This document shows positions 36,420 to 45,706 of a stretch of 64,000 nucleotides of DNA, in pieces. Made by a program: the position numbers and the translations under genes. The notes beneath the pieces are model-generated. The model did no database searches. It saw only the letters and a program-made list of their open reading frames with translations, and had not been told where the DNA came from. The stretch comes from Labia minor. Lineage: Eukaryota > Arthropoda > Insecta > Dermaptera > Spongiphoridae. The stretch lies in contig OY720350.1 in the NCBI GenBank assembly GCA_963082975.1, forward strand, positions 17,268,910 through 17,332,909. The letters run 5' to 3'. Every line of letters begins with the position of its first letter. Position 1 is the stretch's first letter.

Positions 36420-36816
36420 GTAGACAAGATTACGCAAAAAGTATTTGAGCTAGAATAATGAAATTTGGTATACGGGCATTATTCAAAATTCGTAGTTTTC
36501 TATCAACTTTTGAGAAATGTAGCTCTTTTGGAAGAGGGTCATTACCTACAACGTTTTGATTTTTTTTCCTCTAAAGTGACCGTAAAAATAAAGATATATG
36601 TTTGATAATTTTTCACATAATTAAAAATTGTATAAAACTGCTATATATAGAATTTCAACTTGATTATTCAGCACGTGACGTGGTGCCATCAACACAGAGC
36701 CGAACGCGCGCTCTTTTAATAAATATTATTTATTTATTTTAATTTCTAATTTAATTTAAATATAATATATGTTATTTAATCCAATTCAAATTGCGAGATA
36801 GTTGAGTGGAGACACG
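36420..36816 (+). mobile_element. HINE-B copy 4, start truncated
   Basis: Begins within the family at AAGATTACGCAAAAAG and contains CACGTGACGTGGTGCC and TATATATAGAATTTCA. Ends at the box GCGAGATAGTTGAGTGGAGA, where it is joined directly to the next HINE-B copy, so its last bases are lost. Confidence 0.8.
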
Positions 36817-37100
36817 TTTGATAGTTTTTCACATGTTTAAAAATTGTATAAAACTGCTAAATATAGAATTTCAGCTTGATTGAATCGCTGAAAGTACCAG
36901 AATTAATTTTTTAAAACTGCAAATCACGCGCCAACACGTGACGTAGTGCCATCAACAAAGAGCCAAACATGCGCTGGTTTAATAACTATTATTTATTAAT
37001 TTTAATTTATAATTAATTAAATTTAATTTAAATATATAATATATGTTATTTAATCCAATTTAAATTGCGAGATACTCGAGTGGAAACACTCCAGCTTATT
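36817..37100 (+). mobile_element. HINE-B copy 5, start truncated, tandem to copy 4
   Basis: Begins at TTTGATAGTTTTTCACATG, the mid-element motif, and ends with CTCGAGTGGAAACACTCC and AGCTTATT. The head-to-tail arrangement of partial copies resembles the pair at 13181-13915. Confidence 0.8.
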
Positions 37101-37617
37101 TCTTTATTCATTTATTTCTCATGTTACCAATACAAATATAGGTAGATATATTCTCCTTCTAAACTCATAATAATCATTTACTAAATGATTTTATTTTAGA
37201 AATTGGCACATTTTGAAAAAATAAAATGAATAGGCTTTTATTTAAGTATCCTCATCAAAACAATCATAATTTAAATTTTCTCGAATTATCACATGTACCT
37301 TCTTACTTATACTAATATTATAAGACAATAAAATTCATTTCTCATAATTATGATTAAATTAAATATTTAATATAAAATATTAAAATATTTTAATATATGG
37401 TATATTGAGTAAATGTCATTTTTTATATAAATATAAATTTAAGAAATTATTAATTCCTATAAAATCCTTTATAAAATTATTATAAATATTCATCTTGTTT
37501 TATGTCAAATTAGAATGAGTATATATTATAGAAATAATTATTTTTTTAAAGTCAATCTACTCTGCCTATAGTTAATCTAATTATCCAATAAATTTTAATT
37601 AAAATTATATATATATA
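37101..37617. other. AT-rich interval before Gypsy-1
   Basis: Nothing recognised. Ends in a short (AT)n run immediately before the 5' LTR, which makes the target duplication unreadable. Confidence 0.5.
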
Positions 37618-37851
37618 TGTAAAATATTTATAGTTACCTCTACCTACTTATATCACCCTCTAGCGGACATCTAATTACTCATTTATTATTTATCTATTTA
37701 TATGTGTTATCGACATTTAATTTACTCATTTTATTATTTATCCATTTGTATATATTTTATTTATAAACTTGTAAAATAATTTAAAAGAAATAAACTTGAA
37801 AATTAATTATTCCTTTTTGGATATAATAAATTCTGTTGTTATTATTTTACA
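37618..37851 (+). repeat. Gypsy-1 5' LTR
   Basis: 234 bp, TG...CA. A TATAAA box is at 37762-37767. The predicted RNA start is at about 37796 (TTGAAAATTAATT), leaving about 56 nt of R plus U5. AATAAA occurs at about 37785-37795 and 37824-37831. Confidence 0.93.
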
Positions 37852-37864
37852 AATTAATTTTCAA
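37796..37864 (+). promoter_or_regulatory. Putative self-priming pair: RNA 5' end and adjacent primer-binding site
   Basis: TTGAAAATTAATT (37796-37808, in the LTR) is perfectly complementary over 13 nt to AATTAATTTTCAA (37852-37864). The second segment begins at the first base after the LTR, where a primer-binding site belongs. No tRNA 3'-end complement (TGG...) is present there. The LTR segment starts 34 bp after the first base of TATAAA, close to where transcription should begin. This is the arrangement known for Tf1/sushi elements, in which the RNA 5' end folds back and primes minus-strand synthesis. The complementarity is seen; the mechanism is inferred. Confidence 0.65.
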
Positions 37865-37871
37865 TTTTAAA

Positions 37872-38990
37872 ATGGAAAAAAAATTTTTTTATGTACATAT
37901 TGTGAAAAAGGAAGAAAATGAATATGAAATTTCTGGGTTATCCGAAGACAAAGAACTATGGTATAGGTTGCCAGAAGAATCAAGGAAAGTTCAAAATCAT
38001 CCCATATTACTTTCAAACTCTATAATTAAGAGTTCAATGCTGGCTATAAAACCCATTCAAGGATATCGTAAAATTGGTATAAAATTAAATGAAGAACTTA
38101 AAAAAATTTATTTTGATGAAGGTGAAAATATTTCTTTTAATAAAATTCCGTTAGAAGAAATTTCTAATGAAATCAACTTCGATCAAGAAGAAAAGAAAAA
38201 TTTGCAAATGGAAATTGAAAAATTACAACTACAGCTAAGTGCAACTCATTTTAATTTTTATGATATTGAAAAAAAATTAAATTTAGAAAAATTTAATAAA
38301 AATCAAGATCCAATAATTTGGATTCAAAAATTTGAAAATGAATGTTTTAGAAATAATATAGTGAATGAGACTAATATTATTGAAACGCTTCGATTTTATA
38401 TACTAGGCATATCAAAAGACTGGTATGATACAAATTTAACAAAATTTGGATTAAATAAATGGAATCTTTGGAAAGAATCTTTTCAAAATACATTTAGAGA
38501 TATAAGTTGGATAAAAATAAAAAAAGCTTTTGATTTTAAATATTTAGGAGGGTCCATCATCGATTATGCAATTACAAAAGAAAAACTATGTATTGAAATA
38601 GAGAACGGTGGAACAATACAGTCTAGGATTCATATGATAGTGATGGGACTCCCTGAAAAATTTCAAAATAGACTAGATTATGAAAAAATAAAAACAATTG
38701 AAGCATTGTTTTCCGAATTAAAGAAAATTGAATATTTATCAAATGAATTTAATAGAATTAAAACGAATTATAATAAAAATTTTAATAAAAACGAAAATAT
38801 AGATAAAAATAATACAAGTGATACAAAAAAAAAAAAATTTTCGTGCTCAATTTGCGAATCTTTTGGTTGGCCAAACCGTTATCACTCTGAAAATATATGT
38901 AGAAATAAAAATTTAAAGATAAAACAAGAAAGTAATTTAAATGAAAAAGAAAATTTTAAAATAAATGAAAACTATGATTCTTTAAACTAA
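37872..38990 (+). CDS. gag: Gypsy-1 Gag
   Basis: 372 aa from the first ATG, 20 nt downstream of the LTR; the frame is open further upstream but only through the LTR and primer site, without an ATG. It should form the particle shell. Residues about 135-300 have the all-alpha capsid character of Ty3/Gypsy Gags (PIIWIQKFENEC, YILGISKDWYD, WNLWKESFQNTF). Near the end is CSICESFGWPNRYHSENIC, a CX2CX9HX4C zinc knuckle with five more residues between the second Cys and His than the retroviral CX2CX4HX4C. The last codons, TCT TTA AAC TAA, contain a -1 slippery heptamer. The tail is Asn/Lys/Glu rich. Confidence 0.9.
   Translation: MEKKFFYVHIVKKEENEYEISGLSEDKELWYRLPEESRKVQNHPILLSNSIIKSSMLAIKPIQGYRKIGIKLNEELKKIYFDEGENISFNKIPLEEISNEINFDQEEKKNLQMEIEKLQLQLSATHFNFYDIEKKLNLEKFNKNQDPIIWIQKFENECFRNNIVNETNIIETLRFYILGISKDWYDTNLTKFGLNKWNLWKESFQNTFRDISWIKIKKAFDFKYLGGSIIDYAITKEKLCIEIENGGTIQSRIHMIVMGLPEKFQNRLDYEKIKTIEALFSELKKIEYLSNEFNRIKTNYNKNFNKNENIDKNNTSDTKKKKFSCSICESFGWPNRYHSENICRNKNLKIKQESNLNEKENFKINENYDSLN
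38981..38987 (+). promoter_or_regulatory. -1 ribosomal frameshift site TTTAAAC (Gypsy-1)
   Basis: In the Gag frame this reads T TTA AAC followed at once by TAA. It fits X XXY YYZ, and slipping back one base gives TTT AAA CTA, which is exactly the Pol frame, open from here to 42019. A GC-rich CCCGG block lies 7 bp downstream of the heptamer. No strong stem or pseudoknot is obvious by eye. Confidence 0.85.
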
Positions 38991-41900
38991 AAAGCCCGGA
39001 AGAATTTAATCCACTTATAAAAATAAATGTATTAATAGACAATAAGTATAATATAAAAGCTATTTATGATAGTGGTTCGAATGTAAGCTTACTAAATAAA
39101 AAACTTTTAAATATTTTAAAGTTAAAATTAGAAAAAAACAAATCTATATTTAGAACACTTAGTGGTAAAAATTTCTGTCAAGGCCGGGCAAATATTAGTT
39201 TGAAAATCGGAGAGATTACGGAGAATCTAAATACTTATGTAATTAAAAATAACAAATTTTCTTATGATTTACTGTTGGGACTCGACGCAATAAAGAAATT
39301 CAGACTCATACAAAATGAAAATTTAAAAATTTTTCAGAAAATAGATGATGAGAATATTATAAAAATAAAACCAACAAATATAAAAAATAATGTTAACGAT
39401 TTTCAAATAAATATGAATGAATTGGATTATATAGAAGATAAGAATAAAATTATAGAATTAAAAACGATAATAGAAAATTTCAAAAATATATTTGCTAAAA
39501 ATAAATTTGATGTTGGAAAAGTAAAATGTAAAGAAGGTGAGATTAAATTAATTAAAGAGGAATATATTAATTCACGACCTTATAAATGCAATATAATAGA
39601 CGAGAGAGAAATACAAAATCAGATAAAAAAATTATTAGAGGCAAAGTTAATTGAGGAATCAGATGGAGGTTTTTCATCACCAGTTACACTTGCATTCAAA
39701 AAAGAGGATGGTCGGAGGACAAGACTTTGTATTGATTACCGAAGATTAAATAAATTGATAATACCAGAATGTTTTCCATTTCCAACTATAAATGATGTTA
39801 TTGAAAAGATACCTAATTGTAAATATTTTTCGATAATTGATATAAATTCGGCTTTTTGGAACATTCCTTTAAGAGAAAATGATCGAGAGAAAACCGCATT
39901 TATTACAAAATTTGGGAAATTTAGGTTTAAAGTATTACCATATGGTCTTAAAAATGCTCCAGCGATTTTTCAAAGGACATTATCTAATATTTTAAGAAGG
40001 AATGGTTTAGACGAATTCTCTATAAATTATATCGATGATATCTTAATATTTTCTAAAACATGGGAGGAACATATGAAACATATAAAAAAAACTTTTGAAA
40101 TACTAGACGAAGTGGGTTTCAAACTAAAATATGAAAAATGTAAATTTGCTTCTAATTCAGTGAAATATCTTGGACATTTCATACAAGAAAATAAAATATC
40201 ACCAGCAATTGAAAATTTGGCTGCTATTAGAAAACTAAACAAACCAACAGATAAATCTGGTGTAAGGAGTATTTTAGGATCAATAAATTTTTTTTTAAAA
40301 TATATTGAAAACAGTACAGAAAAATTTGAACCACTTCATCGATTATTAAAAAAAAATGTAAAATTTGAATGGACAAAAGAATGTGATGAAAGTTTTAATT
40401 TAATTAAAGAATATTTATGTTCCTCACCCATTTTAGCAATATATGATACAGACAAAGAAATAATAATTGAAACAGATGCTAGTTTAAAAGGAATTGGTGC
40501 AGTATTGAAACAACCACAAATTAATGGTATGTTGCATCCAGTTGCTTATTTTTCTAGGAAATTATCAGAAAAAGAAAAGAAAATGGATATTATTCACCTG
40601 GAGTGTAAAGCAATTAAAGAAGCAATAAAATATTGGCAATTTTATGTCATGGGCCGAGAATTTAGAGTTTGTACGGACCATAAACCCTTAGAAAATTTAA
40701 GAACAAAGAGCAGAACAGATGAAATATTGGGAGATTTAGTCAATTATCTATCTCAATTTAATTTTAAAATCATTTATAAAAAAGGGAAAGACAATATTTT
40801 GGCAGACCTTTTATCAAGACAACCAATATTAGAATACTTTGAAAATGAAGACGAAATTAAAGTAGTAAATTTAATAGAAATAAAAAAAATAATTGAAGAT
40901 CAAAAAGAAAATTTTAAAGAAATAGAAAATGATAAAAAAACAGAAAAACGAAATAATATTTTTTTTAAAAATCTAAATAACAGAGCAAGGATATATATTT
41001 CAATTGACTTTGGTATAAAATTAATAAAGCTCGTTCATGAATATTATGGTCATATAGGAAATGCTCAATTAAAAAGGAAAATAAGACCCTATTATTATTT
41101 TAAAAATATGGATCGACTAATTAATTCATTTTGTGAAAATTGCAAGATTTGTAAAGAAAACAAAACTCGTAAAGGAAGAACAATTGGATTAATGTCGAAA
41201 TTAGGGCCTCCAAGTAAACCCTATGAAATTATGTCCATTGATACGGTAGGAGGATTCGCCGGGAACAGATCACCGAAAAGATTTATGCACATTTTAGTGG
41301 ATCACTTTAGCAGATACGCTTGGATCTCCACTTCGACAGGTCAAGACGCTAAAGAATTTATCAAATTAATAGATCCAGTTACAAAAGGAAAGGAAACTAA
41401 AATGATTTTGACAGACCAATACTCTGGATTTAATTCTCAAGAATTTAAAAACTATTTAAATAAAAAAAATATACAACTTGTATTTACATCAATAGATTGT
41501 CCCCAATCTAATGGCCTAAATGAGAGACTAAACCAAACTCTTGTTAATAGAATAAGATGCAAAATAAATAGTGGTGATAATAGAGCGTGGTCTAAAATCG
41601 CAGAAGATTGTACAAAGGAATACAACAAGACAATTCATAGTTCAACAAAATTTGAACCTGAATATTTACTTTTGGGTATAAAATCAACAATTTCTCCTAT
41701 CACTTTTGGGGAAGATAATCTGGAACAGGCCAGGAAAGAAGCTTTTCAAAATTCCGAAAAAAGTTTCCATACTAATAAAGAAAGGATAGATAAAAATAAA
41801 AAAAAAAAAGAATTTAAAATAGGCGAGATGGTATACATCGAGAATGGGAATAAAATAAACCGTAGGAAAACGGATAAAGTAAGGATGGGCCCATTCAAAA

Positions 41901-42019
41901 TAACAAAAAGAATTTCCTCATCCATATACGAGGTTGACTGTGGAAAAAAAAAAAAAAATTTATCAAACTGTTTCCACTGCAGTAAATTGACACCTTTTTC
42001 TTCTGAAGAAAAAGCCTAA
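38981..42019 (+). CDS. pol: Gypsy-1 Pol (protease, reverse transcriptase, RNase H, integrase)
   Basis: 1,012 aa in the -1 frame from the slip site; there is no ATG near the protease, so it is probably made only as Gag-Pol. Protease: active-site DSG at residue 30, with LLLGLDAIKKF further on. Reverse transcriptase: LCIDYRRLNK, FSIIDINSAFWNIPL, LPYGLKNAPAIFQR and YIDD at about 350. RNase H: ETDAS with Asp about 499, LECKAI and CTDHKPLENL. Integrase: HEYYGH and CENCKIC zinc module, then catalytic D754, D812 and E848 with 35 residues between the last two. C-terminal: a GPF-type (MGPFKI) domain, no chromodomain. All key residues present. The stop is 10 bp before the 3' LTR. Confidence 0.95.
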   Translation, partial: FKLKSPEEFNPLIKINVLIDNKYNIKAIYDSGSNVSLLNKKLLNILKLKLEKNKSIFRTLSGKNFCQGRANISLKIGEITENLNTYVIKNNKFSYDLLLGLDAIKKFRLIQNENLKIFQKIDDENIIKIKPTNIKNNVNDFQINMNELDYIEDKNKIIELKTIIENFKNIFAKNKFDVGKVKCKEGEIKLIKEEYINSRPYKCNIIDEREIQNQIKKLLEAKLIEESDGGFSSPVTLAFKKEDGRRTRLCIDYRRLNKLIIPECFPFPTINDVIEKIPNCKYFSIIDINSAFWNIPLRENDREKTAFITKFGKFRFKVLPYGLKNAPAIFQRTLSNILRRNGLDEFSINYIDDILIFSKTWEEHMKHIKKTFEILDEVGFKLKYEKCKFASNSVKYLGHFIQENKISPAIENLAAIRKLNKPTDKSGVRSILGSINFFLKYIENSTEKFEPLHRLLKKNVKFEWTKECDESFNLIKEYLCSSPILAIYDTDKEIIIETDASLKGIGAVLKQPQINGMLHPVAYFSRKLSEKEKKMDIIHLECKAIKEAIKYWQFYVMGREFRVCTDHKPLENLRTKSRTDEILGDLVNYLSQFNFKIIYKKGKDNILADLLSRQPILEYFENEDEIKVVNLIEIKKIIEDQKENFKEIENDKKTEKRNNIFFKNLNNRARIYISIDFGIKLIKLVHEYYGHIGNAQLKRKIRPYYYFKNMDRLINSFCENCKICKENKTRKGRTIGLMSKLGPPSKPYEIMSIDTVGGFAGNRSPKRFMHILVDHFSRYAWISTSTGQDAKEFIKLIDPVTKGKETKMILTDQYSGFNSQEFKNYLNKKNIQLVFTSIDCPQSNGLNERLNQTLVNRIRCKINSGDNRAWSKIAEDCTKEYNKTIHSSTKFEPEYLLLGIKSTISPITFGEDNLEQARKEAFQNSEKSFHTNKERIDKNKKKKEFKIGEMVYIENGNKINRRKTDKVRMGPFKITKRISSSIYEVDCGKKKKNLSNCFHCSKLTPFSSEEKA

Positions 42020-42029
42020 GGGGGTAAGA

Positions 42030-42263
42030 TGTAAAATATTTATAGTTACCTCTACCTACTTATATCACCCTCTAGCGGACATCTAATTACTCATTTATTA
42101 TTTATCTATTTATATGTGTTATCGACATTTAATTTACTCATTTTATTATTTATCCATTTGTATATATTTTATTTATAAACTTGTAAAATAATTTAAAAGA
42201 AATAAACTTGAAAATTAATTATTCCTTTTTGGATATAATAAATTCTGTTGTTATTATTTTACA
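42030..42263 (+). repeat. Gypsy-1 3' LTR
   Basis: Identical in length (234 bp) and, by eye, in sequence to the 5' LTR. Confidence 0.93.
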
Positions 42264-43411
42264 ATTATATAAAAAGAAAGATTCGTACATAAAAATTCAA
42301 TTAAAAAAGTAAAACCTTTAAAAAAAAAAATTAAAAAGTTTTATATTTTATTTTTTTGCTTCGAAGCTCTTATGCCAGCCTGAATTAACGTAAGAGTTTT
42401 TGTCTACAAAAAGCCCTATGTGACTATTTTCTAATTTTTATTTATTATGATACACAATTCGGTATAAATTTGTTTACCTGTCGAAAATGTCCCATTCCTG
42501 CTTGCTGTGTAAGCTTTTTATATTTTAAATTAAAATCTATTCACTATACGAGTATTACTCTTCTTTCTAATCTTTTTTTTATTCAATTTTTAACTAAAGA
42601 GCGTGAGTTGGAAATATATTGGTTGTATAAACTCCAGGGGCCCATACCATTCCAGGGAATTTACTTTGGCGGCTATGGGTTCAAATGGAATAGACATTTT
42701 TTCCTATTATAGTTTAAGATATTTAGATATCAATTTGACTTTTATTTTATTTCTTGCTAAATTGGAATATTTCAGATTCTTTTTAAACAAAAAAAAACAT
42801 ACATTTAAAGTTCTTAAGATATATTTATAGTAATGATTAACTTTAGTTTATTTATTATTATGATATTTTGCTAAATTAAGAGTTTTTAATTAAAGATTAT
42901 CATTTAATCGATGCTATAGTAACATTATTAATTATTTTCATATACAATATTCCGTTATTTTCATAATTAAAACGATAAATAACGCGTCTAACAAGCAAAT
43001 GAATATAATAAATAATCTATTTTTTTAGATCAATTTATGATGAACTTTAGAGAATGAAAAATACAAACAAATAATATCAAAAAAAAAAACTTTCTTCTCC
43101 TTGATTCATATCAATGAGAACAAAAATGAAATATATAAATATATATTTTAAATTAATGTTAATTGTTCTAAAATTAATTAAAACTGTAATAATAATTTAT
43201 AATTACGCGTATCCTCTTGTTAAGTTACACTAAAAAATATATTGAAAATTATATATATAAAAAAATTATATATATAAAAAAAAAAATTAAATTATAAAAA
43301 AAAATAAATAAAAAATGAGTTTTTCTATGATGAATTAGAATATTATTATATTCTAATTTTTACCAGGAGAATTATACAAAAATTAAATATATTAGGTTCA
43401 TTGAATTTATA
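42264..43411. other. AT-rich interval, no gene seen
   Basis: Short frames at 42470-42830 have no recognisable product. Confidence 0.5.
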
Positions 43412-43698
43412 AATAAGTTGACGGTTTGAAATAAATTAATTTCCAGCTACAGAAACAATTTCAAATAATTTTAATATATCTATAAATGCAATAAAAAAAC
43501 AGATATGGATATTACATAAATATTTTTAATTTTATTTTATTTATAATATATAAGGAGGCGCTGGCTGTGACGACATCAAGGGCTGGGTGATGCCATATAA
43601 TTTCAAATGAAGAAAAAACTAATGAAGATGATTTTTCTCGAGGATAAAACCAATATAAAGTGCATGATTCGTGGAGATATGAAAAAATCTCCTCATGT
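43412..43698 (-). mobile_element. HINE-A copy 5, partial
   Basis: Begins AATAAGTTGACGGTTTGAAA, where the hairpin and part of the box are deleted, and stops in the first module at about 43698. TGACGTCA sites are decayed (TGACGACA, TGATGCCA). Confidence 0.7.
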
Positions 43699-43882
43699 TT
43701 AATGGTTATTTTACTATAATTTCTAATAAAGACTATATATATAAATAAAATAATTTTCAGATTACTATATATATAATTGTGATTGTAGAATTTGGCTTTT
43801 AAGAGGTGATATATAAATTAAAATTTATATTCCTTATACGTGCCTGTTACTGTCTGAATTTTTAAAGAAAATAACAATAACT

Positions 43883-44262
43883 AATAAGTTGACCTGTGGC
43901 CAGGCACAGAACCTACCGACGGTTTGAAATCAATTAATTTCCAGCTTCAGAAACAATTTCAAATAATTTAAATGTATCTATTAATAAAATAAAAACAGAT
44001 ATGGATAAAACACATAAGTATTTTTATTTTTTATTTTATTTATAATATATAAGAAGGAGCTGGTTGTGACGCCATGAAAGGCTGGGTGATGTCATATAAT
44101 TTTAAATTAAGAAAAAAACTAATGAAGATGATTTTTCTCGAGGATAAAACCAATACAAGGTGCATGATTCGTGGAGATATGTAAAAAAAATCTCAAGTGA
44201 AATTTGTTGTGAAAATAACCCTTCCTATCGTCGATCGGTAAAACTACTACTTCCGGTTTACA
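43883..44262 (-). mobile_element. HINE-A copy 6, partial
   Basis: Begins AATAAGTTGACCTGTGGCCA (CAGGCACAG subfamily) and stops after the first module and ACTTCCGGTTTA. Palindromes are decayed (TGACGCCA, TGATGTCA). Confidence 0.75.
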
Positions 44263-44308
44263 ATAAAGTATTGTATCTATATAACATTAATTACATATTA
44301 CAAATATA

Positions 44309-44572
44309 TTTAATTCTATTATTATGGTTAGAAGAATGAAGGACAACCGTCAGTATTACGAAGTTATAAAAACCTGTTTTATTAAACAATTAATCAATTA
44401 AACATTATATACACAAATATAAATAATAATAATACAATATTAATCTTATCATAGTAGTTACCTGTAATCTGAATTCAGTTAATCCTTACTCTATAATCTA
44501 TGACTTAAAATGTAAAGAGCAGTCACTGGAAACAATAAGCAGTCTCTAGGTAAGGTTAGTATGGGGATTACA
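44309..44572 (-). repeat. Gypsy-2 3' LTR
   Basis: 264 bp; in coding orientation begins TGTAATCCCC and ends AGAATTAAA. Confidence 0.9.
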
Positions 44573-44674
44573 CCTTCCCCCTTTACAGAAACTTTTATGA
44601 ATATAAAAGTGAAATATTCATACAATTATTAATTTAATATCAAAACTACAAACAACTACTATGCAATAATTTAA

Positions 44675-45706
44675 TTAATTTATAGGAACAATATCATTTT
44701 TATGAAATATATTATTTTCGGAAATTTTCCGACCTGTATCCAATAAATATGTATTATTTGACAAAACTTTTCTAATTCTAAATGGTCCTTCTTTTAATCT
44801 GTCTAACTTTTTCCTATTTAGTTTATTACACAATTTCACGTAAACTTGGTCCTCTTCCTCGAGCTTGCAATCTCTTCTTTTTTTATTTACATAATCTCTA
44901 TTTTTTTTTCTATATTCTTCTGTATTTCTTTTAGCTAAAATACGTGCTTCATCGACAGCTATTATATCATAATCAATAGGTGATAATGGTATGTCTTCTC
45001 TCCCAAACAACAAATAATTAGGAGTAAATTTTGTGACTGAATGTACAGTATTATTGTATTCTCTTACCACTTCTTTAATCAGTGTGGACCAGGATCTTGA
45101 CTGATTATCTGAATTTAATTTACATCTCAATGAATTAATCAATGTTTGATTTACTCTCTCGACTAAACCATTGGACTCAGGGTGGTCAATTGGTGTGTAG
45201 AAGTATTTGATATTTCTTTCTTTCAAGAAATTTTTGAAATCTTTCGATGTTAAGCCACCGTATTGATCCATAATTAGAGTTTCTATTTTTCCATCCTTAG
45301 TCATTGTATTGATTAATTCTTGAAAGTCTCTAATTGTTTGAGTCGTAGATGTTGTAATCCAAACATACCTGGTCAAATGATCTATACCTATGTGTAAAAA
45401 TTTCTTCTTTGCACCTCTTGAATGGAGACCTCCAATTGTGTCAATAGAAATAAACTGAAAAGGATTTTCTGGTTCACCAAAATTTGATAAGTATCCTAGT
45501 TTACGTTTCTGTCTTGATTTATTCATTTGGCAGTCATTACATTTAGCACATATAACTTCAATTAAATTATTAAAATTCTTAAAATAATAATGATCTTTTA
45601 TCATGAGTTTTATTTTTGAATTACCGGCATGTCCAAATTTTTCATGTACTTTTTTAATGAATTCTTTAGCATCACCCTCCACCAAATAAATTTTTAATTT
45701 ATCGCC
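44675..45706 (-). CDS. pol: Gypsy-2 Pol, integrase part (downstream of frameshift)
   Basis: Inserts the cDNA into chromosomes. The frame is open from just after the A10 tract; the first ATG-like start codon would be internal (about 45685), so this part is not expected to be translated alone. It begins with an HEKFGH...CAKCNDC zinc module (HHCC). The catalytic core has D in SIDTIGG, D in IMDQYGG and E in GLVERVN, with 35 residues between the last two. It ends with an EGPFRIRK (GPF-type) segment and NDIVPIN. Very similar in layout to Gypsy-1 integrase. About 100 bp of 3' UTR follow before the LTR. Confidence 0.92.
   Translation of the reverse strand, partial: GDKLKIYLVEGDAKEFIKKVHEKFGHAGNSKIKLMIKDHYYFKNFNNLIEVICAKCNDCQMNKSRQKRKLGYLSNFGEPENPFQFISIDTIGGLHSRGAKKKFLHIGIDHLTRYVWITTSTTQTIRDFQELINTMTKDGKIETLIMDQYGGLTSKDFKNFLKERNIKYFYTPIDHPESNGLVERVNQTLINSLRCKLNSDNQSRSWSTLIKEVVREYNNTVHSVTKFTPNYLLFGREDIPLSPIDYDIIAVDEARILAKRNTEEYRKKNRDYVNKKRRDCKLEEEDQVYVKLCNKLNRKKLDRLKEGPFRIRKVLSNNTYLLDTGRKISENNIFHKNDIVPIN

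Larger units (their letters stand above)
37618..42263 (+). mobile_element. Gypsy-1: complete Ty3/Gypsy LTR retrotransposon
   Basis: 4,646 bp with two 234-bp LTRs (37618-37851 and 42030-42263) that I find identical base for base. Each starts TGTAAAATA and ends TTTTACA. Gag and Pol order is PR-RT-RH-IN, no envelope. A purine tract, AAGGGGGTAAGA (42018-42029), precedes the 3' LTR. The flanks are AT repeats and give no clear 4-5 bp duplication. Gag, the frameshift site and Pol are all uninterrupted, so a very recent and possibly active copy. Confidence 0.95.

Noticed and set aside
37836-37871. Upstream start of Gypsy-1 gag inside the LTR
   Set aside because: The frame is open but begins at TTG in the LTR; the ATG at 37872 lies downstream of the LTR and the primer site and is the sensible start.
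39200-39202. Pol of Gypsy-1 as a separate gene starting at a TTG
   Set aside because: That start would cut off the protease active site. The frame is open back to the slip site, so Gag-Pol frameshifting explains it better.
44675-45685. Integrase of Gypsy-2 as an independent gene
   Set aside because: It is the downstream half of one Pol, split at a homopolymer; the residues before 45685 continue the Pol sequence in the shifted frame.
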